Shown piece by piece: positions 36,094 to 44,755 of a stretch of DNA of 64,000 bases. The DNA is from JALZUU01 sp964441245. Its GTDB lineage: Bacteria; Bacteroidota; Bacteroidia; Chitinophagales; Saprospiraceae. Every line of letters starts with the position of its first letter. The stretch's first letter is position 1. The notes under the pieces are model-generated. The model was not told the origin of the DNA, searched no databases, and saw nothing but the letters and a program-made list of their open reading frames with translations. The translations under genes and the position numbers were made by a program. Location: assembly GCA_964441245.1 (NCBI GenBank), contig CAYTVR010000001.1, positions 1-64,000 of the forward strand, written 5' to 3'.

Positions 36094-36193
36094 NNNNNNN
36101 NNNNNNNNNNNNNNNNNNNNNNNNNNNNNNNNNNNNNNNNNNNNNNNNNNNNNNNNNNNNNNNNNNNNNNNNNNNNNNNNNNNNNNNNNNNNN
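36094..36193. other. Assembly gap of 100 Ns
   Basis: A run of exactly 100 Ns marks a scaffold join of unknown real length. Whether the genes on its two sides are truly neighbours is uncertain. Confidence 0.98.
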
Positions 36194-36200
36194 ACACGCT

Positions 36201-36566
36201 CTAAATCCATTCTGGCGCTTCAACCGTTTTTTCATTATTTGTTTCTCCACCGGTATTGAGTGTGGTGTTAGGTTCAAATAAAAGGATATAAACTTCTTCT
36301 CCATTCGTACGAGGACGATGCTCTACTCCTTTAGGGACGATCAACATTTCCCCCGATTTTACCACAGTAGTTTTGTCTCGAAAATCCATCAATAAAGTAC
36401 CTTTGAAAACCATAAATAATTCATCTTCATGGGCATGACTATGCCAGATAAATTCATCTTTTATTTTGGCAATTTTAACTAGTTGCCCGTTGAGTTCTCC
36501 TAATATCTTGGGCGTCCAATGCTCGTCAAATTGTTGAAATTTATCGAGAATATTGATCGTATTCAT
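36201..36566 (-). CDS. Cupin-domain protein
   Basis: The 121-residue protein is a single cupin barrel. The metal-binding motif 1 is HSHAHEDELFMVFKG and motif 2 is MLIVPKGVEHRP. The fold suits small-molecule binding, isomerases or dioxygenases; no specific reaction can be assigned. The C-terminus (TGGETNNEKTVEAPEWI) is typical of small stand-alone cupins. It is intact: its stop is 8 bp from the gap edge. Confidence 0.85.
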   Translation of the reverse strand: MNTINILDKFQQFDEHWTPKILGELNGQLVKIAKIKDEFIWHSHAHEDELFMVFKGTLLMDFRDKTTVVKSGEMLIVPKGVEHRPRTNGEEVYILLFEPNTTLNTGGETNNEKTVEAPEWI

Positions 36567-36712
36567 GCTTTAACATTTAAAATTATTAGATATTATTTTG
36601 TTGTTTTTAAAAACATAAATTGAAGATAAAAAAATCCTGAGATAAAGAGTATGAAATAATTGACTATTAACACTCCTTAAAATATTCAATCTACGTTAAA
36701 TCAACTTACGAT

Positions 36713-37423
36713 CTATGTTTTTAATCTTTCCAAAACGATTTTTTTGTAACTGGTTCCGATTGGTATTTCCTTATTTCCAATTTCTATATCATGATGCGTA
36801 AAAGCATTGATTTTAATGGAGTTAACAATATAAGACCTGTGAATTCTTAAAAAAGAGTTGGGAAGCAAATTTTCAAAATTGGTAATGGTGTTCTTGGTCG
36901 TGATTTTTTTATCGATGGTGTGAATGGTGACATAATCTTTGAGACTCTCCAAATATAATATATTATCGAAATGCACTTTAATATTTTTCTTGTTAGCATA
37001 GACATATATTGATCCCGAACCTTGAGTAGTAATGGCAGGTGTTTCCGTAATCGTTGTATTTGTTGATGACTTTAAATATTTATTGATGGCTTTAAAAAAA
37101 CGTTGGAATGAAATGGGTTTTAATAAATAATCAATGACATCAATTTCGTAACTCTCGATAGCATATTCGCGATAAGCCGTGGTTAAAATAATTGCTGGCC
37201 GATGAGATAATGATTTAATAAATTCAATTCCATTAATTTCGGGCATTTCAATATCCAAAAAAAGTAAATCTATGGATTGCTGATTTAAGATTTGAAATGC
37301 TTCCATCGGATTGGTACAAGTAGCGACTAAATCTAACTGCGGAACTTGTTCGACATATCCTTTTATAATATCGGTTGCTAGCAATTCATCATCTACTATT
37401 AGACATTTTATGTTTTTATTCAC
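36713..37423 (-). CDS. LytTR-family response regulator
   Basis: This 236-residue protein has an N-terminal receiver domain (1-118) with acidic pocket VDDE and phosphoacceptor D57 in LLFLDIEMPEINGIEF. T-loop residues are in AIILTTAYREYA and the lysine is in YLLKPISFQRF. The C-terminal LytTR DNA-binding domain (about 132-236) shows ILYLESLKDYVTIHT and NSFLRIHRSYIVN. It is encoded 11 bp after the sensor kinase on the same strand, so the two form a LytS/LytR-like pair. In Bacteroidota such pairs often regulate adjacent envelope or adhesin genes, but the target is not evident here. Confidence 0.93.
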   Translation of the reverse strand: MNKNIKCLIVDDELLATDIIKGYVEQVPQLDLVATCTNPMEAFQILNQQSIDLLFLDIEMPEINGIEFIKSLSHRPAIILTTAYREYAIESYEIDVIDYLLKPISFQRFFKAINKYLKSSTNTTITETPAITTQGSGSIYVYANKKNIKVHFDNILYLESLKDYVTIHTIDKKITTKNTITNFENLLPNSFLRIHRSYIVNSIKINAFTHHDIEIGNKEIPIGTSYKKIVLERLKT

Positions 37424-37434
37424 AGCTTTGAATT

Positions 37435-38502
37435 TTATAATTGGATGCTTAGGTTAACTTTAAAAAAATCAGCTTGGTTATCAATATGTATCGTATGACG
37501 ATTTGGATAAAGTAGATTTAATTGTTGTTTTACATTATTCACGCCAATTCCTTTTTGATTAGATTTTTTTGTTGGAGGCTTATTAGGTTTTGTATTAAAA
37601 ATACTAAAACTTAAAACGTTCTGTTCGACCTTTAAAGAAATTTTAATACTCGGACGATCTTGTATCGATCGCAAAGAATGTTTAAAAGCATTTTCTACTA
37701 AAGAGATTAAAATCAATGGGGCAATTTCCTTTGCTTCATCATCAATTTGCTGCTCGATAACAATAGTTAGTTGATCATTGTGCCTGATAGATTGAAGGTC
37801 AACATAGTTTTCTATTAATTGCCATTCCTTAATAATGGGGACTTTTTCATCGTTGCATTCATAAATAGTATAAGCTAATATTTCTGAAAATTTAAGAATT
37901 GTATCAGAGGTTTGTTCAGCGTTTTTTTTCGCTAGAGCGTAAATAGTATTTAGGGTATTAAAAAGGAAATGTGGATTCATTTGCGCTTTCAAGAAATTCA
38001 ATTCTGCAACATTTTTTTCTTTTTCTAAAGAAACCAATCGTGTTTCTTGAGCAAAACGTTCTTTCGTCATTTTTATCATAAACAATAAAAAAGCAGGAAG
38101 GTAAAGGGACACTGTATAGACTTTGATTAAATACGTTGGGTCCTGAAGGATTTCCAAAAATGATTCATGATATTCACCCAATCCAAGCAGAGGTTCCGCA
38201 ATGTAGATGACTGACAATCGAGCAAGAACGGATAATAAATAAGCAATAATTACAAAACTAAATATAAAACGAAACCAATGTCTAGGGTATAAAAATTTTG
38301 GAATTTGAAAATATGTTAATAAATAAGCGGCGGCCATTTGGACTGGTAAAAAGGCTAGCATATTGATTAAGTTGTCATGAAAATTTCCACCAAATAAACT
38401 ACCATGATATGCCAATAGCAAAACCATCAGAATCCAAAAACTAGCGTGATTAAGGATTCTCATTTTTAAAAAGCCGTCTAAAATTTTATTAAGTGTTGAC
38501 AT
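37435..38502 (-). CDS. LytS/YehU-type sensor histidine kinase
   Basis: This 355-residue kinase has four N-terminal membrane helices (about 22-40, 48-66, 78-104, 130-147), then a short coiled region and the His_kinase domain. The phosphoacceptor is H178 in FLKAQMNPHFLFNTLNTI, typical of LytS-like kinases. The ATP-binding part shows ISLVENAFKHSL (N box), FSIFNTKPN and QKGIGVNNVKQQL (G box). It belongs with the adjacent LytTR regulator. It has no extracellular sensor domain; the input is probably membrane-proximal. Confidence 0.93.
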   Translation of the reverse strand: MSTLNKILDGFLKMRILNHASFWILMVLLLAYHGSLFGGNFHDNLINMLAFLPVQMAAAYLLTYFQIPKFLYPRHWFRFIFSFVIIAYLLSVLARLSVIYIAEPLLGLGEYHESFLEILQDPTYLIKVYTVSLYLPAFLLFMIKMTKERFAQETRLVSLEKEKNVAELNFLKAQMNPHFLFNTLNTIYALAKKNAEQTSDTILKFSEILAYTIYECNDEKVPIIKEWQLIENYVDLQSIRHNDQLTIVIEQQIDDEAKEIAPLILISLVENAFKHSLRSIQDRPSIKISLKVEQNVLSFSIFNTKPNKPPTKKSNQKGIGVNNVKQQLNLLYPNRHTIHIDNQADFFKVNLSIQL

Positions 38503-38742
38503 ACTGTTCTCAAAATGTAAGGTAAAATACTCCCTTTAGTTAATATTATTTGAGATTGTCGATGAATGATCTGATTTTGGGCATGAATAGTAGAATTTTT
38601 AGCGTCTAATTCATTCGTCTTCATTTAAAGCTTAAACATCGATGATAAATTTACTTTGAGCTTTTTTCTGACAAAGGCCTCATTTTTTAGTTCATATTTG
38701 TAATCGTACAACAATTTAGTCGCACTCAAAATTTAAATCAAA

Positions 38743-39804
38743 ATGAAAAATATTATAGCATTCCTATTTTTTTTACTGACTACCAATTTTTTAATGGCAC
38801 AAAGTGATTGTAATTCCTTATTGGAAGCAATAAAAAATGACAACCTATCCGCGGTAGAATCATTAATCACTAAGGTAGATATCAATTGTATCAATCGAAA
38901 TCACGATCCGCGGACTCCCTTACTTTTGGCTAGTCGGAAAGGCCATAGTGAGATTGCCATGTTATTGATCAATGCAGGAGCAGATGTTAATTTGCATCAT
39001 AAAGGAGACGAAAGTCCATTGATGGCGGCATGTGGAAGTGGAATGGAAGATGTTGTAAAGTTGATGATTAGTAAAGGTGCAGAAGTAAGAGAAAAAGTAC
39101 AAGGAGATGGAACACCTTTATTAGCTGCTGCTAGAAGAGGTCAAGTTGAAATTGCCCAACTGTTGATAGAAAATGGAGCAGAACTAGATGCCGTAGTTTA
39201 TGGAGACGGAACCGCTTTGACGAATGCAATTCATGGAAATGGAGCCATTGCAAAACTATTATTACAACATGGAGCAGATCCTAACCTCGGTACCCGCCAA
39301 GACGGTTTTCCAATTATGTTGGTGGCTCAATCGGGAGATGTGGAATTAATGAATTTGCTAATTGCAAAAGGAGCAGATGTCAACAAAGCTTATAGAGGAG
39401 ATGGGAATGCATTGATTGTTGCATCAAAAATGGGACATTTATCAATGGCTGAAAAATTGGTTCAACTAGGAGCGAAAATAGATGAAGGAGTCCGAGGCGA
39501 TGGTAGTCCGATGATCATGGCGGCAAAGTATGGACATGAAGATATAGTCTGTTATTTTATTGAAAAAGGAGGAGATGTAAACTATGAAGTACAAGGAGAT
39601 GAAACCCCTTTAATAAATGCTAGTTGGTATGGTCATTTTGAGATAGTCAAATTGTTAATCTCGGCTGGTGCGGATGTCAATAAGTCCTCAAGAGAAGGCA
39701 GTTTTTTTAATTCGCGATTGCGCTCACCTTTAAAGATGGCAAGGAAAGGTGGACATCGTGAGATCGTTGATTATTTATTGAAACATGGAGCTAAAGAAGA
39801 ATAG
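38743..39804 (+). CDS. Exported ankyrin-repeat protein
   Basis: This 353-residue protein has a signal peptide (residues 1-20, ending NFLMAQ). About nine to ten ankyrin repeats follow from residue 22, with repeated TPLLLASRKGHSEIAMLLINAGADVN and related units every 33-35 residues. The linker between units has a distinctive pattern (VQGDGTP, VYGDGTA, YRGDGNA, VRGDGSP, VQGDETP). The protein is predicted periplasmic or surface-exposed, and a binding role is likely. It is monocistronic. A 90-bp inverted repeat lies downstream between it and the convergent gene. Confidence 0.88.
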   Translation: MKNIIAFLFFLLTTNFLMAQSDCNSLLEAIKNDNLSAVESLITKVDINCINRNHDPRTPLLLASRKGHSEIAMLLINAGADVNLHHKGDESPLMAACGSGMEDVVKLMISKGAEVREKVQGDGTPLLAAARRGQVEIAQLLIENGAELDAVVYGDGTALTNAIHGNGAIAKLLLQHGADPNLGTRQDGFPIMLVAQSGDVELMNLLIAKGADVNKAYRGDGNALIVASKMGHLSMAEKLVQLGAKIDEGVRGDGSPMIMAAKYGHEDIVCYFIEKGGDVNYEVQGDETPLINASWYGHFEIVKLLISAGADVNKSSREGSFFNSRLRSPLKMARKGGHREIVDYLLKHGAKEE

Positions 39805-39907
39805 TCAATTGAAATATCGAATATTGATTCACGAGTGTTCAGAAAAATAATCTTACACAAGATTTCTAAGATGGAATTTCTAAAAAAATCAGGGATCCAA
39901 AAATCTC

Positions 39908-39997
39908 AATATCCAATACTCATTAAGGAATATTCAATCGGAATTGATTTGGAATACAGTGTCTTGATTGGATATTGAATATTCCATAATGGATATT
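39908..39997. repeat. 90-bp inverted repeat between convergent genes
   Basis: AATATCCA (39908-39915) and GGAATATTCAAT (39927-39938) pair with ATTGAATATTCC (39974-39985) and TGGATATT (39990-39997). The right arm is followed by TTTTTT. It could be a bidirectional terminator, but the length and imperfect symmetry also resemble a small non-coding repeat. Confidence 0.6.
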
Positions 39998-40007
39998 TTT
40001 TCGAATA

Positions 40008-40388
40008 TCACATAATATCTCCTCCAGCTTTTAAGATACTTTTCGCTTTTAAATAATGAAAAACAAAGGTCCCTAAAACGATCACTAAACCTAAAAATTC
40101 TCTTACCAACTCAATGTGAGGTTCATCAGTTTTCATGCTTTTGGTGATCGAATCTGCACCACCTTTAATCCAATCAATAAAGTCGGGTAAAAATAAACCA
40201 ATGCCAATAACGCAAACCATAATTCCAAAAAGAAGCACAGGTAAATTATATTTTCCAGCAACTGCAAATCCGGAAACAATAGCCGTAGCTAAGTATAATA
40301 CAATCCACATAAAACCATCCGGATCATTGTATTGAACTGCGGCGAATAAGGCAAAAACTAAGGTTAAAATAAGGTTGATAATTTTCAT
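40008..40388 (-). CDS. TMEM220-like small membrane protein
   Basis: From the ATG at 40386-40388 this is 126 residues with four membrane segments: MKIINLILTLVFALFAAVQ, WIVLYLATAIVSGFAVAG, LPVLLFGIMVCVIGIGLF, and LVIVLGTFVFHYLK near the end. The motif QYNDPDGFMW after the first helix is characteristic of transmembrane protein 220-like proteins, of unknown function. The open frame extends upstream to 40496, but a perfect -7 box on the same strand (40427-40434) lies within that extension, so the shorter start is preferred. Confidence 0.8.
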   Translation of the reverse strand: MKIINLILTLVFALFAAVQYNDPDGFMWIVLYLATAIVSGFAVAGKYNLPVLLFGIMVCVIGIGLFLPDFIDWIKGGADSITKSMKTDEPHIELVREFLGLVIVLGTFVFHYLKAKSILKAGGDIM

Positions 40389-40426
40389 ATTACGTAGGTA
40401 GTTATTTCTAGAAATGCTCTTATAAG

Positions 40427-40434
40427 CAAAGCTA
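40427..40434 (-). promoter_or_regulatory. -7 box of the TMEM220-like gene
   Basis: TAGCTTTG on the minus strand matches TAnnTTTG exactly and is followed by C. It predicts a start site about 33 nt upstream of the ATG at 40388. No clear -33 TTG is seen. Confidence 0.55.
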
Positions 40435-40586
40435 AAATGTGTATTCCAAAAATATCGCAGTGGTGTGTTTTTCAAAAGAGTCCCAAAAATAAACAAATGC
40501 CGCTAATCTACGAGTGAGATTAGCGACATTTAATAATTTCGCGAGAAATATAGTTTTATTTGGTCATTTTATTTTGCCCTAAACGA

Positions 40587-41051
40587 CTATTTCATACCGT
40601 TTTGCTTTTGACGCTGTTGTCGCCTTTGCCTCTTCTTTTCATTCAGTTGCTTGACTAAGCGTTCTTTAAATTGACGTTCTGCCTTTTTTAACATGGCTAT
40701 TTTTTGAACAGGTAAAACTTCTTTAAGTTGCTCATAATATTTTCTTTTCAAGGCGACTTCCCTCTCTTCTCGTTCAAAAGAAGCTAAAATAGAATCTTCA
40801 GCTTCTGCATCAGAAAGTGCACCAGGATTCTTAGTGTTTCGATAATTACTTCTTAATGCCTTTTGTTCTTTACGAAATTGGTTATAAATAGGCCAGAATT
40901 TTTGTGCTTCATCAGGACTTAAATCAAGTTTTTTAGTGATAAAAGCGATCCGCATAGATTCGACTCTTTCTTGAAATTTTTCACCTCTTTGTGCTTGGAC
41001 ACTAATAGTCATAGCCAAAAATAAAACGGCGAATAATAGTATCTTTTTCAT
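40587..41051 (-). CDS. Exported Spy/LTXXQ-like helical protein
   Basis: The protein has 154 residues from ATG at 41051 (signal peptide MKKILLFAVLFLAMTISVQAQ). The mature part is helical and highly charged: ITKKLDLSPDEAQKFWPIYNQFRKEQKALR and LKEVLPVQKIAMLKKAERQFKERL. This resembles the LTXXQ/Spy-CpxP fold and the sensor-of-ECF-sigma proteins of Bacteroidota, which act in the periplasm as chaperones or signal partners. It follows the anti-sigma-like gene by 64 nt on the same strand, so the three genes form an envelope-stress operon. Role by analogy. Confidence 0.75.
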   Translation of the reverse strand: MKKILLFAVLFLAMTISVQAQRGEKFQERVESMRIAFITKKLDLSPDEAQKFWPIYNQFRKEQKALRSNYRNTKNPGALSDAEAEDSILASFEREEREVALKRKYYEQLKEVLPVQKIAMLKKAERQFKERLVKQLNEKKRQRRQQRQKQNGMK

Positions 41052-41115
41052 AATTATATAATTTAAAAACAAGGGATTTTAATTGTTGAATTTTATAATA
41101 CTTAGGTATAAATCA

Positions 41116-41652
41116 TTAAAGTAGTTCGTCAAAAGTATCTTCATTAATATCTTTCAATAAATCATCAAGGATGGCATCCAGATCTTCATCTTCAAAATCA
41201 AGATCATAGTCATATATATCAACCAAATCACTTTCCTCTAATTCTATTTGCATCAAAAGATCCGTATCAAAGTCATCAATGTTTTCTGCTAAATAATTAG
41301 CGGCCTCTTCAATTGTTGGTTCCTCTGCATTTGCTATTGTCTGCACTTCCATTTGATTATTCATCCAAAAAATACCCGCGACCATCAATACTGCTACAGA
41401 TGCTAAACTCAAAGCCATTCGAGGTTGAAAGATCACCGCGATAGATTGCATCATTTGTTCCAGCCAACTAGGTGAAGTACTCACTGGAGTGGCTTCCGTC
41501 TGCACTTTTTCTTTTTTGACTTCTTCCCAAACATTTGCGGAAAGCTCAGCAAAATAATTGTCTGGAACTTTAAAGGAATCCTTTTTCTTCATTTCCGCAA
41601 GGAAAGGCGATAAGTTTTCCAATTCATTTTCTATTTCTTTTTTTCGATCCAT
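41116..41652 (-). CDS. Putative anti-sigma factor (single-pass)
   Basis: This 178-residue protein has a charged N-terminal half (about 1-75, NELENLSPFLAEMKKKD, FKVPDNYFAELSANVWEEV) predicted cytoplasmic. A single membrane helix follows (about 78-98, MALSLASVAVLMVAGIFWM), and then a strongly acidic periplasmic tail rich in Asp/Glu (ESDLVDIYDYDLDFEDEDLD). It is encoded 91 nt downstream of an ECF sigma factor. The layout, with the sigma-binding region before the membrane helix and a sensor tail after it, is that of an anti-sigma factor. There is no zinc motif (no HxxxCxxC). The acidic tail contrasts with the basic Spy-like partner, which suggests they may interact (inference). Confidence 0.7.
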   Translation of the reverse strand: MDRKKEIENELENLSPFLAEMKKKDSFKVPDNYFAELSANVWEEVKKEKVQTEATPVSTSPSWLEQMMQSIAVIFQPRMALSLASVAVLMVAGIFWMNNQMEVQTIANAEEPTIEEAANYLAENIDDFDTDLLMQIELEESDLVDIYDYDLDFEDEDLDAILDDLLKDINEDTFDELL

Positions 41653-41743
41653 TTTTCTATACTTTGGATATGCTGGCCTACCAAATTGACTTAGCAGAAC
41701 TACATTTACGAGAATATTTTTGGGCGCTCGATAAGCTATTTTA

Positions 41744-42310
41744 TTATTGTTCGGTTTCCCGAAAATGATTTTCTATTTTTTTTACTGCATGATGATAAGA
41801 AGCTTTTAAAGCTCCAACGGAAGTACCTATTATGTCTGACATTTCTTTATAAGTCATTTCATTAAAATATCGCATGTTGAATACTTTCTTTTGTTTTTCT
41901 GGCAATTTATTAATCGCTTGCTGCAATCTAATTTGTGCTTCATCTCCATCAAAATATTCATCTGCCTTCAACTGATTAGCCAATCCGCTTTCCTCATCAT
42001 CCATTGAGCTCGTCCTTTTTCTTTTCTTTTTATTTAAAAAGGTAATCGATTCATTCGTTGCAATTCGATACAGCCAAGTGTATAATTTGGACTTTCCTTC
42101 AAACTTGTGAATGCTTTTAAACACCTTAATAAAGGTATTTTGAATCACATCATTGGCATCATCATGTTCTGTCACCATTCGTCGAATTTGCCAATACAAA
42201 CGCTCTTGATATTTTTGCATCAATGCCTTAAACCCTTGCTCATAACTAGCCTCTACTCTTAATAGAGATAGTATCTGCTCATCTGATATGTCATTTACTA
42301 TTGATTGCAA
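41744..42310 (-). CDS. RNA polymerase ECF sigma factor, locus 1
   Basis: This 188-residue sigma-70 family member has region 2 (about 18-85, MQKYQERLYWQIRRMVTEHDDANDVIQNTFIKVFKSIHKFEGKSKLYTWLYRIATNESI) and region 4 (about 128-178, RLQQAINKLPEKQKKVFNMRYFNEMTYKEMSDIIGTSVGALKASYHHAVKKI). Region 3 is missing, as in ECF factors. It leads the operon with the anti-sigma-like and Spy-like genes. Its regulon is likely envelope stress. A second, unrelated ECF factor is encoded 2.4 kb away. Confidence 0.93.
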   Translation of the reverse strand: MQSIVNDISDEQILSLLRVEASYEQGFKALMQKYQERLYWQIRRMVTEHDDANDVIQNTFIKVFKSIHKFEGKSKLYTWLYRIATNESITFLNKKKRKRTSSMDDEESGLANQLKADEYFDGDEAQIRLQQAINKLPEKQKKVFNMRYFNEMTYKEMSDIIGTSVGALKASYHHAVKKIENHFRETEQ

Positions 42311-42649
42311 CTCGTTCGATTTGGTAGTATGACTGATATATTTGTCAAAGGTTTAACGACGAATATAGAAAAATGATGTTAAAAATTTGTGAAAAAACGG
42401 ACTTGGAAGATGTTTATTAGGCGCTTGGGGGCCAATAAGGAAAGTTAGGTGCGCTTCTAAAGTTTTAAAATGTCAAAATGAGATAAATAAAATATAGCCA
42501 AAAAAAGACTCCAGAGTTTAATATCATCAGATACAGTAGGATCAAATTAAACCCTTGATTAGTGCAAAATCAATGGAAAATTAGCCTACATTTATTCAAG
42601 CTTAGGTGAATTTCAATAAAGCTTTATACTATTCAAAAAATAATCAACA
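42311..42649. other. Divergent intergenic region, 339 bp
   Basis: It lies between the ECF sigma gene (minus) and the DUF6688-like gene (plus). TTTGAC near 42347 on the minus strand could be part of a promoter. No gene or strong hairpin is seen. Confidence 0.35.
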
Positions 42650-43759
42650 ATGGTCATCCCAATAGTAGTTATCACCATTATTTCATTTCTATTTATTGTA
42701 GTCAATTTCATTTTTTTTCTATTTAAAGGTCAGGTAAAAACGAATAGAAAGATTTGGAAAATTATCGAATTTTGGACAGTGGTATTATTGCCTTTGATCT
42801 TTTTGCTATTTATGGATTTGAGGAATGTCAATGATTGCTGTTCTGATAGTGCGATTTTCTCCCCCGAACATAGAATCGGAATCTATCTATTATTAATGGT
42901 TTGTATTTTCACCTATTCAATTTCTATTTTCAGGAAAGATCTATTCACTCCAATTATAGAACTATTAGTCAACTTATTTTTAATCTTAGGTCTAGTGATT
43001 AATGTCTTGCTTTGTTTTCATTTAACAACAATTGAAGAAGGTCCAATTTTATGGATTTTTGGAAATCTACCGATTATATTATTGCTACTCATTAAGCTTT
43101 CAGAAAATCAAAAAAGATTGAAAAGTGAAATCCTTTCAAATAATGAAGCATACAATGGAAGGTTAAATCAATTTTGCTATTCCGTTTTAAAACTAGAACC
43201 GATCTATAAATATCCTGCTTTGTTGATACTATTGGCCCCTGTAATTATATTACTTTCTTTATTCCTAATATTATTCGGACAAGAACCTGATAGCATCATT
43301 AAAGCATTTACGGATACCTATAAACATGGATTTTCAGAATTGGATCATATGTGCGACAATGTCCATTGTGGTGGTCATTTTCTATGTTCGGTAGGTGCAA
43401 ATGGACATAGATATATCGTAAAACCAATTCGATATGGAGAGAGAAAGGGGAATAAAATAATTTGCACTAGACAACTTTTGATCTCAAATGCATTTGAAGA
43501 ATTAATTCAAGAATCTTTTCCAGTTTTTCATCAATACTTAAGAACAAACTATAATAAAATCGGAAAAAGCATTCACAAACATTACCATGTATTCAACATT
43601 AAATTTATTTCAGATCTCATCTATCTTTTAATGAAGCCATTGGAATGGATGTTTTTATTCGTATTATATACCTTTGATAAAAAACCTGAAAATAGAATAG
43701 CTACACAATATTTAAATGAAAAAGATAGAAAAAAAATAAGGGCATCCCAAAACACATGA
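42650..43759 (+). CDS. DUF6688-like membrane protein
   Basis: This 369-residue protein has five N-terminal membrane helices (about 1-24, 44-55, 76-90, 105-127, 136-147) and one more at about 180-200 (ALLILLAPVIILLSLFLILF). A cytoplasmic domain shows HMCDNVHCGGHFLCSVGANGHRYIVKPIRYG, a recognisable feature of DUF6688 proteins. A tail with LMKPLEWMFLFVLYTFDKKPENRIATQYL resembles a membrane-associated amphipathic segment. The function is unknown. It is convergent with the DUF6768-like gene. Confidence 0.7.
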   Translation: MVIPIVVITIISFLFIVVNFIFFLFKGQVKTNRKIWKIIEFWTVVLLPLIFLLFMDLRNVNDCCSDSAIFSPEHRIGIYLLLMVCIFTYSISIFRKDLFTPIIELLVNLFLILGLVINVLLCFHLTTIEEGPILWIFGNLPIILLLLIKLSENQKRLKSEILSNNEAYNGRLNQFCYSVLKLEPIYKYPALLILLAPVIILLSLFLILFGQEPDSIIKAFTDTYKHGFSELDHMCDNVHCGGHFLCSVGANGHRYIVKPIRYGERKGNKIICTRQLLISNAFEELIQESFPVFHQYLRTNYNKIGKSIHKHYHVFNIKFISDLIYLLMKPLEWMFLFVLYTFDKKPENRIATQYLNEKDRKKIRASQNT

Positions 43760-43824
43760 TAGTTAATTACCCTTATGCACCACAACTATCTTACATCATT
43801 GATTTCGTTTCAACCTCAAGTAAT

Positions 43825-44211
43825 TTAATCAGATATTTTTCCAGACAAAGACATGACTTGAAGCTCTAATCTTTTCATTTCTCTTAGTATAGCATTTTTA
43901 TCCATTTGCATCCATGCATAAAGTTTTAACACAAAAATGCAGAGTAAAAAAGTAAAACTTCCAAAGCCCCATTTGATTAATTCATTGGTGTTTGTTGCAT
44001 TGAAAAATTGAATGGCGGAATATATTAACAAACAAAAATGGACTAAAATGGCCAGATTCAAAAGAACATTGAGCCAAGCGTTTTTACCTTTGAATAAACC
44101 AAATAACATCTCAAAAAGATTTTGCTCATCTAATGAATCATAAAATTTAGCTTCTTCTTGCGTCAAAGTATCCTTAATTAATTGATCGATTTCTTCTATT
44201 TCATTTTTCAT
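43825..44211 (-). CDS. DUF6768-like membrane protein, partner of ECF locus 2
   Basis: This 128-residue protein has an acidic N-terminus (EEIDQLIKDTLTQEEAKFYDSLDEQNLFEMLFGLFKG), two membrane segments (LNVLLNLAILVHFCLLIYSAIQFF and WGFGSFTFLLCIFVLKLYAWM) and a C-terminal KNAILREMKRLELQVMSLS. The layout matches the DUF6768 family, found next to ECF sigma factors. It overlaps the sigma gene by 11 bp (44201-44211), so they are translationally coupled. It could act as the membrane anti-sigma partner, but this is inferred from context and not from a known anti-sigma motif. Confidence 0.75.
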   Translation of the reverse strand: MKNEIEEIDQLIKDTLTQEEAKFYDSLDEQNLFEMLFGLFKGKNAWLNVLLNLAILVHFCLLIYSAIQFFNATNTNELIKWGFGSFTFLLCIFVLKLYAWMQMDKNAILREMKRLELQVMSLSGKISD

Positions 44212-44755
44212 AATCTTGTGTTTTTAAAAGTGATTTTAATTTTTCTCTAGCTTTGAATAATCTTGATTTTACCGTACCAACAGGTATGTTTAAAAAAGCA
44301 CTTATTTCATTGACGGAATATTCCTCTGCGTAAAATAATCTTATGATATCCTGTTTTTGTTTAGGTAATTGGTTGATAGCTTTTGATAATTTTTGATGGA
44401 TCAATTTTTTAGAATCATCAAAAATTATTTCACTATCCTTATTGGGCTCAATGGTTTTCAAGAGCTTACTTTCTTTCTGATTATTCTTGACCAAATCAAT
44501 CGCCTTGGTATATACAATTCTGAAAGCCCAACTTTTAAACCGATCTAGATCCTTTAAAGAATCGATTTTATTTATAATGACAAGCCAACTTTCCTGAGCG
44601 ATATCCTTGGCAGATTCTCTATCTTTTGTGACCCAATATGCCTTTTTACAAAAGATTTTATGATAGCGTTTTACCAAAACAGGAAGGACGTCTTTGCGAC
44701 CAGATTTGAACTGTTCTATTAAATATCGATCTGTTTGATTTTCTTTTTCTACCAT
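44201..44755 (-). CDS. RNA polymerase ECF sigma factor, locus 2
   Basis: The sigma-70 family protein has 184 residues from the ATG at 44753-44755; a TTG at 44770 would add five residues. Region 2 shows LVKRYHKIFCKKAYWVTKDRESAKDIAQESWLVIINKIDSLKDLDRFKSWAFRIVYTKAI. Region 4 shows LSKAINQLPKQKQDIIRLFYAEEYSVNEISAFLNIPVGTVKSRLFKAREKL. No region 3. It is a different ECF subgroup from the one at 41744-42310 and has a different type of partner gene. Confidence 0.92.
   Translation of the reverse strand: MVEKENQTDRYLIEQFKSGRKDVLPVLVKRYHKIFCKKAYWVTKDRESAKDIAQESWLVIINKIDSLKDLDRFKSWAFRIVYTKAIDLVKNNQKESKLLKTIEPNKDSEIIFDDSKKLIHQKLSKAINQLPKQKQDIIRLFYAEEYSVNEISAFLNIPVGTVKSRLFKAREKLKSLLKTQDYEK

Noticed and set aside
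39908..39997. The 90-bp inverted repeat as a phage or plasmid attachment site
   Set aside because: No integrase, tRNA or direct repeat nearby; more consistent with a terminator or a small repeat.
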